A DNA stretch of 64,000 nucleotides from Cyclospora cayetanensis (GCF_002999335.1 NW_020312757.1:62001-126000), one strand, 5' to 3'. Shown: positions 38,101-51,503, counted from the stretch's first letter. The notes: generated by a model from the letters alone, not told the origin. Numbers and translations are program-made.

Positions 38101-39893
38101 TGTTTGCCATAGCCTCTAAACCACGAGAGGACCTATTCACGCTCCAAGGCTCTTGAATTCTCCTCAGGGGCCCTCAAATGCCCTGGTGTTGTGCTCTAGC
38201 AGAGGAGCTACGACCAGTGGGACAGGCAGGAGCAGACGCTTTCCCTACCATCTATTATAGGGTCTTCTCCTAAAGCCATGAGCCTCTGGATCCAGCAGGA
38301 GGCGATGCAAAGGCCGAGGAGGCTTTTGAGTCCTCTCCATACAACATTAGGTCCTGCCATCGTTTCTCCTAGGCAGCTCTGCGCAAGCTATAGCTGAAGT
38401 TCCATCCAGAATTTGATTGGGTCAAAGATGCAGTGCTCGTTCTTCAGCCAGAGAAGAAAGGAAAGAGATAAATCGAGAGAGAGACCTGTAAGCGGGAAGG
38501 TAGGATTAAGAGCGGCTCGTTGTGTAGCTGTGCGCATAAAGGAGCGACCGCCGAAGGAGCAAAGCGTAAAGTGCAAGAAAACATCCGGAAATAAAGCAGG
38601 AAATGTCTAATATCGATTCTTTCCTTCTCAGAAAATCGGTTTTGTGATGCAGCAGCACGGCTGCCTTGTGTGCCAAGGGCGGGCGCCGCTGTACGGTCCA
38701 CTGGTTCGACGACCGAACGAGAAAGCAGGGGAAGGCAAGACTAAAGTGACCAAAGCACTGAGCCCGCGTAATTCCTTTGCTTGAGTGAGATTTGCAACAA
38801 TAAGGAGCAACAAATCATGGCCACAAGTTCATAGGGTCACTCGCCCCCTAGAAAAATGGAGACACCTACGAACTTCTTCCCGCAGTCTAGCCTCGGATTT
38901 GGCCGATTTTCCTGCTGTATCCTTTAAAAGACTATTATAAGCATTATTTACAAGGAAGAAGAAGCATGTATTCAAATGGGCCTCCCCTATCCCTTCAGAG
39001 AAGGCCGAGGGGTAGGGACTCGTCGCTTCAGCTTAAAGAGTCCCTTTATTCCACTTGCCCTCCTTTTATCCTCGTCGTGTCATCATACTAGATACAGAAA
39101 GTGCCTAGGCGGGGTGGGCGAGGTACAGGGTCTTCACGCACAGGGAAAGCGAGTGAGTGTCGGATGGATTGATGCCAGAATGATTGCTAGACGCCCTTAA
39201 GGGTAGCGCCCATTTGTGCTGTGTCCTTCTAACAGAGAATAAAAGCACAGGTTTATTTTAGGGCTATAACCTTAGTCGATGGCTACCTAGGTGTAGTCAT
39301 GCAACGCAAGAGGCGAGGTGCCTAGTTGGTACTCCCGCCCTCTAGGCACTGCACATTTATACGGCGCAATCGAAGGGGACTGATACGGCATTATCCTTTT
39401 AGCTGATGCAAAAAGGCTCTACTTTTCCCGCTACTTGCCAAGGATTCCTCAGCGAGCCGCGGACGGGCGCTCAATCCAAGGCAACCCCTCCTGCTCTTCC
39501 ACTGTTCCTTCTTCAGTAGCCTTTGAGTAGACTTGGTGCGCGGTGAAGCTACCACGAGCCCATCTTGCCACTCTACATATAAGAAGAGATTGCAGGCAGA
39601 TGCTATAGAGTACCAAGCGAAGCACAATCCATAGTCTACTGGGCGATCAGAAGCAAAGTCTACCCGATAATATCTATACCTTCCACAAGTGTATAACTGG
39701 ATTTTGGGGAGTACTCTTGTTTCAAATGAGCACAAAACCAGATGTGCGCGTCAGAGGGCTGTCTGTCACGTATGGTGCGCTTACATATCCTAGCGCTAGC
39801 TCGCAACTAGATCTATCTTCACCGCCTCCAGTCCCCTGAATAATTGAATAACGACTTGGGAAATATTGCCTCTCAAATGAAATCAAGCTGTAG
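38101..39893. other. Gap upstream of the secreted-protein gene
   Basis: No firm gene. On the minus strand, 39391-39735 is an open frame with an unusual run of aromatic residues (YTCGRYRYYRVDFASD) that could be an exon, but it has no ATG and no confirmed splice partner. The right end carries the 3' end of the COG7-like gene. Confidence 0.4.
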
Positions 39894-42800
39894 TTAGCAC
39901 GCCACAGGGCTGCGCGCAGTGCCTGAATTTTGTTCCGATGCTGTCCGCCCTCCTAGAAAGACCTGCTGCGCTGTGTTTACGACTTCTATAGCTACACCAG
40001 CTGCTCCAGTGACGGACCTGCCCCCCTCAGTGTCTGCCCCGTAAGTCTGGTTGGACCCTGACGTTTCCCATGACCCTTGCAGCTGCTGCAGCACCGCTTC
40101 GAGCTTCCTGCGCATGTAGGCAAAGCCCAGGGTACCCGGAGTAGTTCCCTGATCTACCGCGTCCTCTTGCACCCCGAGTGTCTCTGCTAGGCGCTGCAGG
40201 CACCCCAAGTCATTTATGACTATCTGCAGCCACGCGCCAGTCAACGCACCCACATGGGCCCCACCCACTGGTTTGCCCCTCGGACCAGGAGCCCCTGAAG
40301 CTTCATCGTCAGGCTTCTGCTCTGCAGGAGACTCCGAAGCCTGTTGGAGACAGCTCAGCAATAGCCGTCCGTAACAACCGGCAAAGGACTGCAGCAGTAA
40401 AGTCACCCAGGAGGAACCTTGCTGCAGCAACACAACAAACCTTACAAAGGACGAAAGCCGCGCCTACAGCAGCAAGCTGCTTCTCTCCTTGGCACGCAGC
40501 TACTTTGCTAGACCTCGGTTTTTACACGCACAACAAAAGAAGAGCATGCGCACACATGGACAAAAACCAGAGGAGACCATATCGCCTCAACAGGCGCAAG
40601 AAGTTGCGTGAGAAGACACAGGGATAATGAGGCGTTGCCTCTCGGTTTGTCTCTTCCAACTATCTTCATTCGATCCCAGTCCTAGTCCTTTGAATTGTCT
40701 CTCTGTCCCTGTACACCCCTCAGTACCCCGTGCTCCTCTTCCTTTCTCTGTGCTATTCTTACATCAGAGGGAGGCGATGAGTCTTCAAGCAGTGGCAGGA
40801 GTGTCAGCATGTACTCCCCAACAGCAGTGACGGCTGTGGAGGGGCTCGCTGCCCCTACCCCCGTCGTCTTCTCGTCGCCTTGGAAGCAGGCACTGGCATC
40901 ACTGCTGCCCACAGCGTCGCTGCTCCCGCCGCTAGCAGCACCACCTCCTGCTGGAGCTGATGCCGCTCCTGCAGCAAGGGCGTCACTGTAGCAAGTCTGC
41001 AGGAACAACTCAATGGGTGTGCAGCAACAGCTCACAACCAGCTCTTGCGATGCTGCAGTGAGGGCTGCGTGGGTACCATAAGACGTCGGCAGCAACTCCT
41101 CGGGACTGGGTTCTCCCCGCGAGCCAGAAAGGTTTCCCTGTGCTGCAAGCACAGCGGCGGCAGAAGGAGCCTCCAGGAAGAAGCCAGGCCTGTGGACACA
41201 GAGGGCAAGCAGGGCGCAAACCAGTGTACGCTGTCCATCTCCAACTGTACCCGCCAGAGGGTTCGCCACCAACGACGCTGGAAGGCGGGCATCTCAGGTG
41301 CAGCCTCACTGCCTCTTCATTAAGCTCCACATATAATCGGGGAAGAAAATGGACTCTCAGGCAGAGAGGGGGAGCCTGTCACGCACCGTTCCATTAGAGC
41401 CTTTATGCAGAGACTCAGTCTGGTAGGTCTTCTAGACATAGGCGACAGATGGTCTTTCAAAAATGTGCCAACCTGAAGCAGCACCAGGTCATAAGCAGCG
41501 GCGCCAACACTTCGGTAACAGCAGAAACAGGGGTGCAGGCGATGCAGTAGCAGAAGGATTGGGGAGGCCCACACACCTCATGAAGTTTATCGACAAATGA
41601 GGTCATGAGGCAGTGCAGCTGGAGGCAGGCTGAAAAGAGGGCCGAATCCCAAGGAATGGAATCCAAAGGGGAGCCTAGAAGTCGACCCCGCTGCTGCTGT
41701 TGCAGCTGCTGTTCAGACTGAAAAAAAGGCACAAAGACTTCCTTCGCTTCCTATATGCAAGCCATTACCTCCTCACTTCAAAGACACTCGTCTCCTTTTC
41801 CTCTAGAGAGAGAGAGCGTAAAAGAGCAAGAGAAAGAAAGAGAGTACGTGCACATTTGGATGTGTGATATGGGTCCTTCTTTGACCGGAAGATTCACCGT
41901 ATGGCCTCGTAGTGACACGCCGAAAGCCCGGAGCTCTTAGGGGACTATTTAAGCGCCTTTACTTTTTAAAACACCACTAAGGTACCCCAATGTCCCTCCT
42001 TAACACTTAGGAGCCGCGTTTGGGAGTGCCCGTGAGATTTTGGTGCGAGTGTGGCTCACCTTGAGCGCAACGGTGTGGTGGAAAGTGTTGATGCGGGGGC
42101 TAAGGGCATTGAGTGTCTCTACAAGTGCAGCATCTGCTGCTGCAACAATAAAGGGCGCTCCGGCTGCTCTGCCGCCTCCCCCGCATACAGGGACGAGGGA
42201 CTCCAAGAGGCGGCTCACAGCTGCTTGAATCTCCTCTTCCATCTGCACTACTGCCTGAAGGGAAGCAGGAGCGTTGGTAGCAGCAAACGCACTGGTTTGC
42301 TAAAAAGATACCCTCACTCAAGGCAGCGCGGGGTAGCAGTGCATCTGTGCAGAGAGATGGACTACGGCGCTGGGTTTTTGGCTACGGTCGAGATACAGGC
42401 AGCGCCGGCCCTTGCAGCAGCGGGGACAGCTGGATTGACTCTCAGTGCGAAGACAGAGGGATGTGTGGGATACGTGCCTGAGCGGGGGCTAGACGCTTTG
42501 CTGTTGCATGGGGGTGGGATTCTGCGGCAGGTGACAGACGGCGCGAGATACCAGCCCCATAGATCGAGAGGAGGGAAGGGGGAAGGAATTCAACCGAGCT
42601 GCAAAACTGCGAACATGCCACCACAGGCAACAAGACGTTCGAACAAATTGCACAGAAAAGGAAATACGGAAGACAGAAGCAGGCACGAGCACGCTGAAAC
42701 CGACAGACAGCTTTAGCAGGAGAGAGCGTTGCCGTCTCCGCTGCTGCTGCAGTTGCACTGTTCGCTAGCATGCGGAGAACCAGCAGTGGCCAAGCCACCA

Positions 42801-45800
42801 CAAGAGGGGCAGGCGCGGAAGAGAAAGGAGACATACTTCGATCAAAGCAAGACGAGAGGGCAGGGTCGGAAGGGCAGAGAGGGGGGAAAAAGAGAACATG
42901 AAGGAAATAGTGGAGAAGTTCACCGCAAGGAAGCTGACAAATAAAGGAGAAACGCCTTCTAGGGAACCACAATAAGACAAGTAGGGAAGGTAAAGAGTTG
43001 ATCGAATTAAAGCAGTGCTGCAAGGCAGTAAACAGCTCACGCTCTCCCAAAGATGAGGCTCCGTTGCTTCTGTCTCTGCGAAGGCCGGGGTTGCACTGAT
43101 AAGTGTCGCTGTCACTTCGTAGGCTTCCATAAGCTGCTCAGCCAGCTGCGCCAATAACGTACACGACAAAAAACACGGCCTTGGCTAGTTGCCACAGCAG
43201 CGCATGCAATGGCGGGGGTGTTAGGTGAGGCGGGAGTGCCTGCAGTGGAGAGAGGGCCCGGTAGCAAACAGCAGAGCGAGGCTGAACGCAGCGGTGGGGG
43301 ATTGAAGGTAAGGTAGGAGCTGCACACCACTCGGGAACACGAGAACGCACCTCCAAGCCATCCTGCCCTGCTGTTTCAGGCAGCAGATGCTGCTGCAGAC
43401 GCTGCTGCGGTTGTTCATGCCGCAGCAGAAGGCGCTCGAGTGCCTCCAGGGGCACATCAGCGCCAGCGCCCATTGAGGCGAGAAGAAGAGACAACCATAG
43501 GCCTCGGTGCTTGGGATTCCAGGGCCCGTCCCCTTCTGCGGCAAAAGCAGAATCGAAAGCCTAGCAGGAAGAATGCGTACAAAAGAAGTATCTGGTAAAA
43601 GCCACCGTACGTAGAGCCCCAAAAGACCACCCGGCAGCCCACCAAGGGAGGGCCCCTCTCCAGCAAACCATCAGCCGTGCAGTCGTACTCCAAAACTTGG
43701 ATCCTTGGCGCCGCGTGCACCCCTAGGAAAGAGCAAGGGCCCCTACACCGCCCAGTCGCGCCGAAACTGACTGGAATCCCACTATTCTCTCCCTCTGAAC
43801 GGAAACTCTCCTTTCCTCGTGACGTCTCTCTGACCCTTGGTTCTTACCCGGGGTTATTTGGGCAGCGTACCTGTGTGGATATGGCTGAGATCCCCATAAG
43901 ACGACAGAGGCTCCCGAAGGATGCGACTGTTGAAGGCAGAGGCACTCTTGTGGGCGCCTGGGGCCGCTGGCTTCGCACTGAGCGCGGCGTCGCTCTCCCC
44001 CTTCCACGAGGCCTGCTGCCTCCTTGCTGTTCCCACAGAGGCGGCAGCCGCCCTAATGAACCCCGCAGTCTGCGCGGAAAATGCAGCAGCAATAGCTGAT
44101 GCGGCTGAATCCTTAGTAGCAAGAAAGGTGCAGTGCCAGATACCCACACAGCGGAATCGCACAGGGATAGCTCATGTAAAGGAAACGTCGAAGTCACACA
44201 CACACACTCACACACACATGCATGCGCCCGCAGGCTGACCCCAGCACGCTTACTGTAGATAGAGAGCGCGCGCACTTGATTATGTAGTGCCTCGACAAGA
44301 GTAGCTAGAAGCTGGGCCCTAGACCCTTATGACACATCGGCGGCTCCTTCCTGGCTAGCGCTGCTCCTATTAGTACCTCTTTGTGTCCTACCTCCGTCAC
44401 AGCCGCCCCTCCCAACCCCGCTACCCCTAGGAGTTTACAGAGGCTGACCTGTTCCACAGCCGAAGACCAGCGCTCTGCATAAGCCATCAGAGCCTCGGGT
44501 TCGGCGACGAAGCGTGCACTGGGCTGGAGAGGTTCATTCCTGGGGGCCCCCCTAGAGGCCCCCGGTCCGTCAAAGGCCTCCACACCCTTAAGAAGGCCTG
44601 CCTGTTCGTGCGGTAGGGTGGTTCCATCTTGTGCCTCGGTATCCTCAGCCAGTCCTGCAGGTGTCTGCCCCCACAAAGAGCGCCATTCCTTCTCTAAGAG
44701 GGCCTTCAGGGAGGCGGGAAGCTCCTTCAAGAGGATCTCCTGGGCCCCTAGCCGCTCAAAGGCGGCGACAGCGCAAGCAAAACCCTCAGTGCTTTTCTCC
44801 TCCACGGAGTCCTTCAAGCTGATGTAAGACAGACAAACATCGAGGGCAGCAGCACCAAAGGCGGAGGGCTTTTCACAACAAGCCGCAAACAGATGCGCCC
44901 TCCAGGAACTCTGTCACCCACATACCCCGCATACTACGATCTAGTGTGGATGCTTTTGAGTATGCAGGAATCTGCTATGTGAAGAAGCGGGAGAAGATGA
45001 AAGATGCGTTACAGGGACCCCCGGACTTCGGCAGATCTGCAAAGGAATGACTTCCTGCTGCCGCTTCGCTCGCGCGCGAGTTGCAGCTAGGGAGGGATGA
45101 CAGAAGTCTGACGTCTGGCGAGCTCACAGCAGCGTTGATAGCGTCAGCACACGCTGCTCGAGCTTGTGCGCAGCCTGTAGTCGAGCTTCAAACTCGGGAA
45201 GAGAGGCGAGAAGAGAAGCCGCGCGGCGCAACGACGCAGACACTGCGGCAGCCTCCAGCACGGCCCGCTGCTGCGAGGCCTCCCTCAGGCCGTTTGGACG
45301 CAAAGATTGCAACAACAGCTCTGCCTCCTGCACTCTAAAGCAGCACAAGAGACGCAACAAGAGAGAGAGAATGTGAGGAAGACAGCGGCAGTCCGGGAGA
45401 GAGACAAGACGCAATTTCGAACAAAGTCATATTCATCCGATTTGGAAAAAGTCACAGGTTCCCAAACAAGCTGTCCGACTAATAAAGTCCGAGCCTGTCA
45501 GCGAATCCGGTGAGCTGTCTGCGTGGTCTTGCAGCGAGGCCAGGCAGCTTGCAAGTCAGCTAGCATGCAGGCTCCCGCTTGAGAAGACACACTGTTTGCG
45601 AGATCTCTCACAGCATGCTGCATAGGGAGCGCGCTGGACACCTTACCTGAGGAATAGGACCATCTAGCCAGCACAGCTTGCTAGCTAGCTGGCACTTGCT
45701 CAGCTAAGATTGGACTACGTGAGCTTCGCTAGCTGGTGTATTGGGAGGGCAAGGGAGCCTGGAGAGAGAGGCAGTCGAGAAGGGTATCTGACCTGAAATG

Positions 45801-46704
45801 CCACCGGTGCAGCTCTGCGACGATCCTGCTGCAGTCTTCAAAATGTTTCTTGATGGCGTGGAGGACGTATACAGCGCTAAGGCTTTCCTGAGAGCATCGG
45901 CCGCACCTTAAGAGACAGCAGCAACAGTGGCATCTCCCCTGTCCCATCGTTTTGTAGTGACGGAGCGCCAGAGCGAGAGTGTGACATCCCGAAGTAAGCT
46001 ACAGCTATGCAGGGACGGAGAGGAGGGCAGAAGGCAGGGTATCAGTTGCTTACCTGCTGCGATGCTCCTCGAGCCTCTAAGCTAGAGAGGAGCTGCTCTG
46101 CCGCCTCCTGACAAGCTCGCGTGTCTGTAGCCAAATCTTCAATTGAGGTGAGGGCCTCAGGAACGGCTTTGCTAAGCAGGGACGCGCTTGCCTCCGCGGC
46201 TTCCAGGGAATGCTAAGCGCAAAAGCGACACACGAGGCGCACATACTGAATGCATAAGCACCCTGGCAGCAACAACGCACAGTCGTACAGCGGGGCTGCA
46301 AGCGACGACAGCAGGAGAAAGCGATACTCGGCACATCTAGAGCAACAACATAGACGGGTCAGAGAGCAACGAATAGGCTGACGGAGGGAAATATGGGGCA
46401 AAAGGGGGAGTTCCCTAGAGTGTGCTGCACCAGCTGCAAGCACAGATGCCTTAGCTCGTTGTGCTGTGTGTGTGGCCCCCCTTACGTCTATCTTCTGTCT
46501 GAGTACTTCCTGCAGGGCCTCCAGCTGAAGCTCAAGATTTTCGGTGGCATCCACAGGGGCCTCTGGCCGTCCCCTATTCCGCCGGATTTCCTCGTCAATG
46601 AAGGCATATGGGTTGTCGACGGCAACGCTTGTTGGGTGCCCCTCCACGGCCTTGTCTTCTCTCTTGCCCAGAAGCGAGTCCTCCCAGACAGTGTCTTTGG
46701 CCAT
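39894..46704 (-). CDS. COG7: COG7-like subunit of the conserved oligomeric Golgi complex
   Basis: COG tethers retrograde vesicles at the Golgi; subunit 7 is in lobe B. Exons read in phase from ATG 46704: 46704-46486, 46212-46054, 45887-45793, 45334-45128, 44818-44449, 44111-43871, 43535-43351, 43145-43041, 42254-42060, 41717-41577, 41472-41387, about 41290-40763, 40421-39894; about 1000 aa. Two C-terminal blocks fit COG7: AVTAVGEYMLTLLPLLE against the family's conserved block before its end, and a final exon with WVTLLLQSFAGCYGRLLL and WLQIVINDLGCLQRLAETL ahead of a short tail. The N-terminal half is helical and coiled-coil-like (LELQLEALQEVLRQKID, AEQLLSSLEARG), as expected for a tethering subunit. 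Animal COG7 is 770 aa; the excess is Ala/Ser/Gly-rich linkers. The join at about 41300 is not in phase with the acceptors I tried, and a small exon may be missing in 42255-43040. It could be another helical tethering protein. Confidence 0.65.
44194..44219 (+). repeat. CA-dinucleotide microsatellite in an intron
   Basis: A cacaca tract lies in the COG7-like intron 44112-44448. Simple sequence, likely length-variable. Confidence 0.85.
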
Positions 46705-49033
46705 TCTGAGGTCCTTCTCTGCTGCAACACCGCTCCCCCATATTTATACATTAGGTTTATTGCAGAAGCTGATAGTCAATCTCCAAAAAAGACGAACGCC
46801 TGCCGAATTTTCCCAACACCAGGGCCCCCCTCCCCAGAGTCCCGTGCAGGCGGGTATCCGCGGCTCGTGCCTACAAGACTCATTTCATGTTATGAACGGC
46901 CTTTTTTTCCACAGAGCTCGCCGATTTAAGACGATCCCTTAATTGCCCTCGTTCCCTCGACCTACCAACAAAGAGGGACCATGCGCACCGAGGCAGCGAG
47001 GTGCCCAGACTGCTCCTGCGGCACACAGTCTTAAGGCTTCACCGTTCGCGTGTAGAGACAGCTGAGGTGCTTGACCCTCTTGCTTCAGTAGCATAACAAG
47101 AGGCCTTCTGTAAGGCGAGTGGGAAAACGCTTTCCCCTCCCCTCTCTCCCCCTTCGCTGGGGAGGCTCGGGCTTCCAACGTCGTGCCTGTAGGCCGTGGA
47201 GACTCATTGTGCAGAAATTGCGCGCTAGCGGGCTTACTGATGCCTTTACACGCCTGTGCAAAGCTGCCCGTACATAGCTTTCGCAGCCCTTTGCCCCTCC
47301 ACAGGTTTGGAAGTCCCTGCGGCACCACAGGAAACCGTTAAGCGGCTTCTTTCCCCTATGTCTTAAAGTGACGCCTTGCAGGAACAGTTTCGGTCCGATT
47401 AAGGCGCCTTTACTTGATATGCTGCTTTCTGGCTCCCTACATTCCTTTAAAGAGCTCTCCACACTGAACTCAATCCTCGCATTTGGTCCCGTGCAAGTTG
47501 TCCCACTCTCAGTTCATGAGCATCATCTTATTGCTTGGATATCCTCTCTCATCAAAGTCAAGAATTAGCGACACTCCGCTCTGCCCTGAAGTGAGTTATT
47601 CATCCTTGTGTGATGGATTTGGATGCGCTTTCTCATTGCTGTTGCTTGCCTCCGAATTTTTGCTGGTTAGGGGGAGCTTCTATCCTTTTGCGATGGGGTT
47701 CATATCGCCCCCTTCAGGTAGCATGCCTGCAGAAACTCCTCATAGAGCCCTTTTACGCGGGGGGTTGGAGGAGCACTGCGCTATTCCTAACATGGTTTTC
47801 TATTATCACGAGATTGCACACACGTGGTGCTTCGCTTCCCTCTTGTCTTGCACGCATGAAGGTCACCCATCTGAGAAAAATCCCTTTTTCCACATGTATC
47901 ACTACAGGAGAACGGAACTAAAATGCAAGCATGCATGCACACATCTATGCTCTGGCACGTTGATGTATATGTATGGGAGTGAATGAAGCTGTTTTGTCGG
48001 CTAAAGCGGATAGATGCTTCACAACGATGCGTAATTGTGAGTCTGTGTAGCAGCTTTTGGCTGCTATTCTCTGTGTTCTTTCCGGCTGCTTGTAATGTTC
48101 TGGGGTCTGTCGATGTGTGAATTCAAAAAAGGAAGGGCCCTATCGGCTGCCTGCGTACACTGCTCATCTTAACGCCATCGGAAATGAAAGCTTATGCAAA
48201 TTCCCAAGGAGAGACACTGTCCACATGTGGAGATGAACAGCGATTTACGGACCATAAGGCTAGTGGCAACGTTTCAAAGGAAATGATGTGGACATCTCAT
48301 GGTCTGCTGCTACAAGTGCATCAAGGGTCAGTGTGGCTGCAACTAGCTTGTAGCTACTGGAGGGGGATGTGCAACGCCCCACTGAATGTCTCCGTTGCGA
48401 GGCGCTTAATTCCTGAAGCGATGCAAACTTAGTAGGAAGTTACTAATTGCCATAAAAAAGCGCTTGGTCCTCCCCTTGCTCGTGCCCTGAAACCTGTAAG
48501 ATGAGGGGAAAGGGACAGCTGGGAGCGCGGGCTGCTACACCCTGTAAGCACAACGTGCATCATAGCTACTTTTCTACGTAACATGCAGCGTACACACACA
48601 TTCGTTTCCTTGTATTAAGCTAAAAGCATCTTGCAGTAAGCAAGATATGCGAACATTTGAACTGGCTAGTTAAATCTTCACTAATTCTTGGTTAAATGTA
48701 GCCAGTGAAGTCGAAACTGGCTAAGTGTAGCTTGCCATCCACAGGGTGCGGCGCAAACGTCTGCTGCTGCATCACCTATACAACCCACCACTGTAGGGGT
48801 CTCATTACTGTTATCGTTGGCGCTGTTTGTGCTGTAACTGAATGCTTTTGTTCCTACGGTAAACTTTTAGCTTGAATGGCTGTACCTAAGTGTAAGCAAG
48901 AGAAGGGGGGCTCCGGGCGCGATAACAAGGAAGAGAATGAGAGAAAGTGGCAGTCTTCCTGACATTTCGAGATCCTGTGGCAGCAGTGGCTGCAAGAACC
49001 CTTATGGGTGTGCTTTTATAGCTCAGTGTGCTG
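46705..49033. other. Gene-poor stretch upstream of the COG7-like gene
   Basis: The left end must contain the COG7-like promoter, since that gene runs leftwards from 46704. Open frames at about 47085-47460 (-) and 47483-47986 (+) have no recognisable domain, signal or exon chain. Confidence 0.45.
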
Positions 49034-49384
49034 ATGGACACTCTTCGGCTGCTGCTGCGTGGATCCTTCAGTATTACAACTCGCTGGGTTGCAGGTGGAG
49101 TGTGTAGGGTAGTGGGTGTCTTATTCTTGCTTTTATTCTGCGTAGGACCCTCGGATGCTGTTCAGGTATTGCCTGTTGGCAGCTTGCCAGAGGATTGCTA
49201 TGCCCGTGGTGATGCCCATGTGTTGGGCTCCTTTAGCTTTTCCGCCTTTAGATGTGGAGTATTTACACCTTCATGCGCCTCTTTGTGGCTTCAGCCTTCT
49301 TCGAGCAAGTGTTTGGTTGGCAAAAATGCTTTGATTCACTCATTACACCGACTGGTCAACGAGCCCTCTCGTCGCGGGCACTGA
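49034..49384 (+). CDS. Possible small secreted or membrane protein
   Basis: An ATG at 49034 opens a 116-residue frame. Residues about 20-40 form a hydrophobic run (VGVLFLLLFCVGPSDAV) after a basic stretch, which looks like a signal peptide or anchor, followed by a cysteine-containing region. No family is recognised. A GTATTG just after the hydrophobic run could be a splice donor, so this may be only the first exon of a longer gene. It could also be a chance frame. Confidence 0.3.
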   Translation: MDTLRLLLRGSFSITTRWVAGGVCRVVGVLFLLLFCVGPSDAVQVLPVGSLPEDCYARGDAHVLGSFSFSAFRCGVFTPSCASLWLQPSSSKCLVGKNALIHSLHRLVNEPSRRGH

Positions 49385-51503
49385 AGTGTACGGACACCCT
49401 ATCACGCGAACAAGTAGGATGAGTCTGAGCAGAGCTGCGCCTCTTCTTCACATATGAGTGGTTATGACTCTCTCCGAATAGGAGCGAGTGTGTGGAAATA
49501 CAGTGAAGGTCGCAGGGCCCCTATTTCTTGGCCCCTCGGTATGTACGCTTCCCGTTGTATTCGGCCGAACCTCCGCATAAGGGCAAGGAATGGGGGCCTA
49601 GCTGGGCAATTTGTTTTGTTGGGAGTGAGTTTGTCAGAGCCAGTGGTATGGCTTCTTTGAAGTGTGCTACGAGCCTCATGACGAAAGGCACCGCCTTAAC
49701 AACCAGGTGGTGGCACTTCGTCGTGTAGATAGAACTGGGATACGGTTCAATAAAGCGAGGTTGCCTTCGCGTTGCTCGAGAAGGAGGGGAGTTATGCGTG
49801 GATGCGATTTGTAACGGGTCTCAATGCAGCGACGGAAGCAACGACGGCAGCACCAACCGTGGCATAAGCAAGTGGTGCTGAGGGTTTGAAACTATTACAG
49901 TGTTTTTCACACTTATAATCAAGGAAAATAGGGCGAAGTAAACCACAAAAATAAACAAAGATCAGCTGTTTAGGGCTAATTTCCGACCAGTGCGTTGAGC
50001 GCCTTGGAGGTTTCACAGGTACAGGGGAAAGTCGTGGGTGCCTCGTTGCTGTAACTCGCATTGAGAATCCACAAAACAACATCCTAGGCCCTTTGTTCTC
50101 GTGTTAAGCTTAATGAGCAGGTTCTGTCTATTAATACCCTACGGCAGAGCTTGGAACTGTAGAAGGAAGTGCACGGCACTCCTGCCTGCTGCATCAGTTC
50201 TGCAGTGCATAGGCAACGCAGTGTCCTGTTGCGGGCTTCAGGTGTCCGTGCAGCTAAGTAGCCATGCATCCAACTTTAGTTCCTTTCCTACTGCGTGCAC
50301 TGCTACACCGGAAACTAACAAAATGAAAGGGGCACAGCAGCAACAGCAGTAGCAGCAGCAGAAGGCCTCAGGCTCGTGCTGCTAAGGCAAGTGTCACAAC
50401 TGCATCAGAAACGAGAAACCAGCCGATTCCTGGCACTAAAGAGGCCACAATGCAGAGCCTGCTAATATTGATGCTGCAGATTACAGCTGCAGCAACAGCT
50501 GTTGTTGCAGCCGCTGCCTGCACTCCGGCCTCCCGACTAGACCCCCCCCTGCGCCAGCCCGAGACAGCCGTGCTGCGGCATCAGCGGCAGCAGTTGCCGC
50601 TCCTTGCCAAGGTGAATGCACATTCCCTGATCTGTCTCTTTTTCTACAACTGACGCAAAAGCAGCAGCTGTTAGTTTCCCAAAACAAGGGTTGTAAAAGC
50701 ACGCGTGCCTACGTAAAGCCCGAGACAGCCGTGCTGCCCCCGACCAGCGCCGCTGCCGCCTAAGGTGGATGTGCACCTTGAAGATAAGCTGTGGCCGCTC
50801 CCTCCGATTGGTTCTCGTGTAGCAACGTCCTGCCTTTAGCAACTAAACCTCTAGGGTTGCTGCTGCGGCTCTGGGCGGGCAAACTGTAGGGCTTCTTCAC
50901 TTGCTGCTGCCGCGCAGGCATCGCAGAAAGTGATGGCAGCGCTGCAGCTGCTTCAACACTCCACGTGATGGAGGAGGACTTCTCTCTCCTTTCCCTTCGT
51001 GGAGCAAGAGCCTTCATCTTGAGGCAGCAGGGGGTTGTTGCTGTGGAAGTGGAAGACGAAGAGCACCAGACAACTGCCGACCCTTGCTGTTGAGGCCGTC
51101 GCTACCGGTAGGGCTCGTGCCCTCCGCAGCACCAGTGCGGCACAGCCTTCGTCAGAAGAAGACTGCATAGGCTTCAACAGGTTACAAGCTTTATTCACGT
51201 TTCTAAGTCGTAGATAGAGGCCGATTGTGGTACCAGCAAGACGCCAGCACGCACGGCAGGAGCGAAGCTTCGGGGTCTTTGCAAGGCGGCGAAGCCGAGC
51301 AACACCCCTCACGCGGCATCTGGCTGCGTTCGCCAGACCTCCGAGAGCATTTTGTGCACCACGAGCAGCAAGCACTGCTCATCGGAGCCGCTACTGACGC
51401 TGTTGGCATTGTAACTGCTGCTGCTGGTGTGGTGGCAGTGGTGTTAGCACCTGCGCCGTGTTACGGGGCCAAAAGCAAGTGATGCCAGCAACTGGAAAAC
51501 GAC
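49385..51503. other. Gap before the ApiAP2 gene, with one candidate exon
   Basis: Apart from the candidate exon at 50450-50611, no gene is supported. From about 50330 the DNA becomes CAG/CTG-rich, like the gene that follows. A 21-bp direct repeat, agcccgagacagccgtgctgc without a mismatch, occurs at 50556-50576 and 50717-50737. The right end should include the 5' leader of the gene at 51504. Confidence 0.45.
50450..50611 (+). CDS. Possible first exon with a signal-peptide-like start
   Basis: An ATG at 50450 begins 54 codons that end in phase 0 at a donor-like GTGAAT. The first 25 residues (MQSLLILMLQITAAATAVVA then Ala-rich) resemble a signal peptide. No acceptor or second exon could be chosen with confidence. 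It might belong to a small secreted protein or be chance coding in CAG-rich DNA. Confidence 0.25.
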
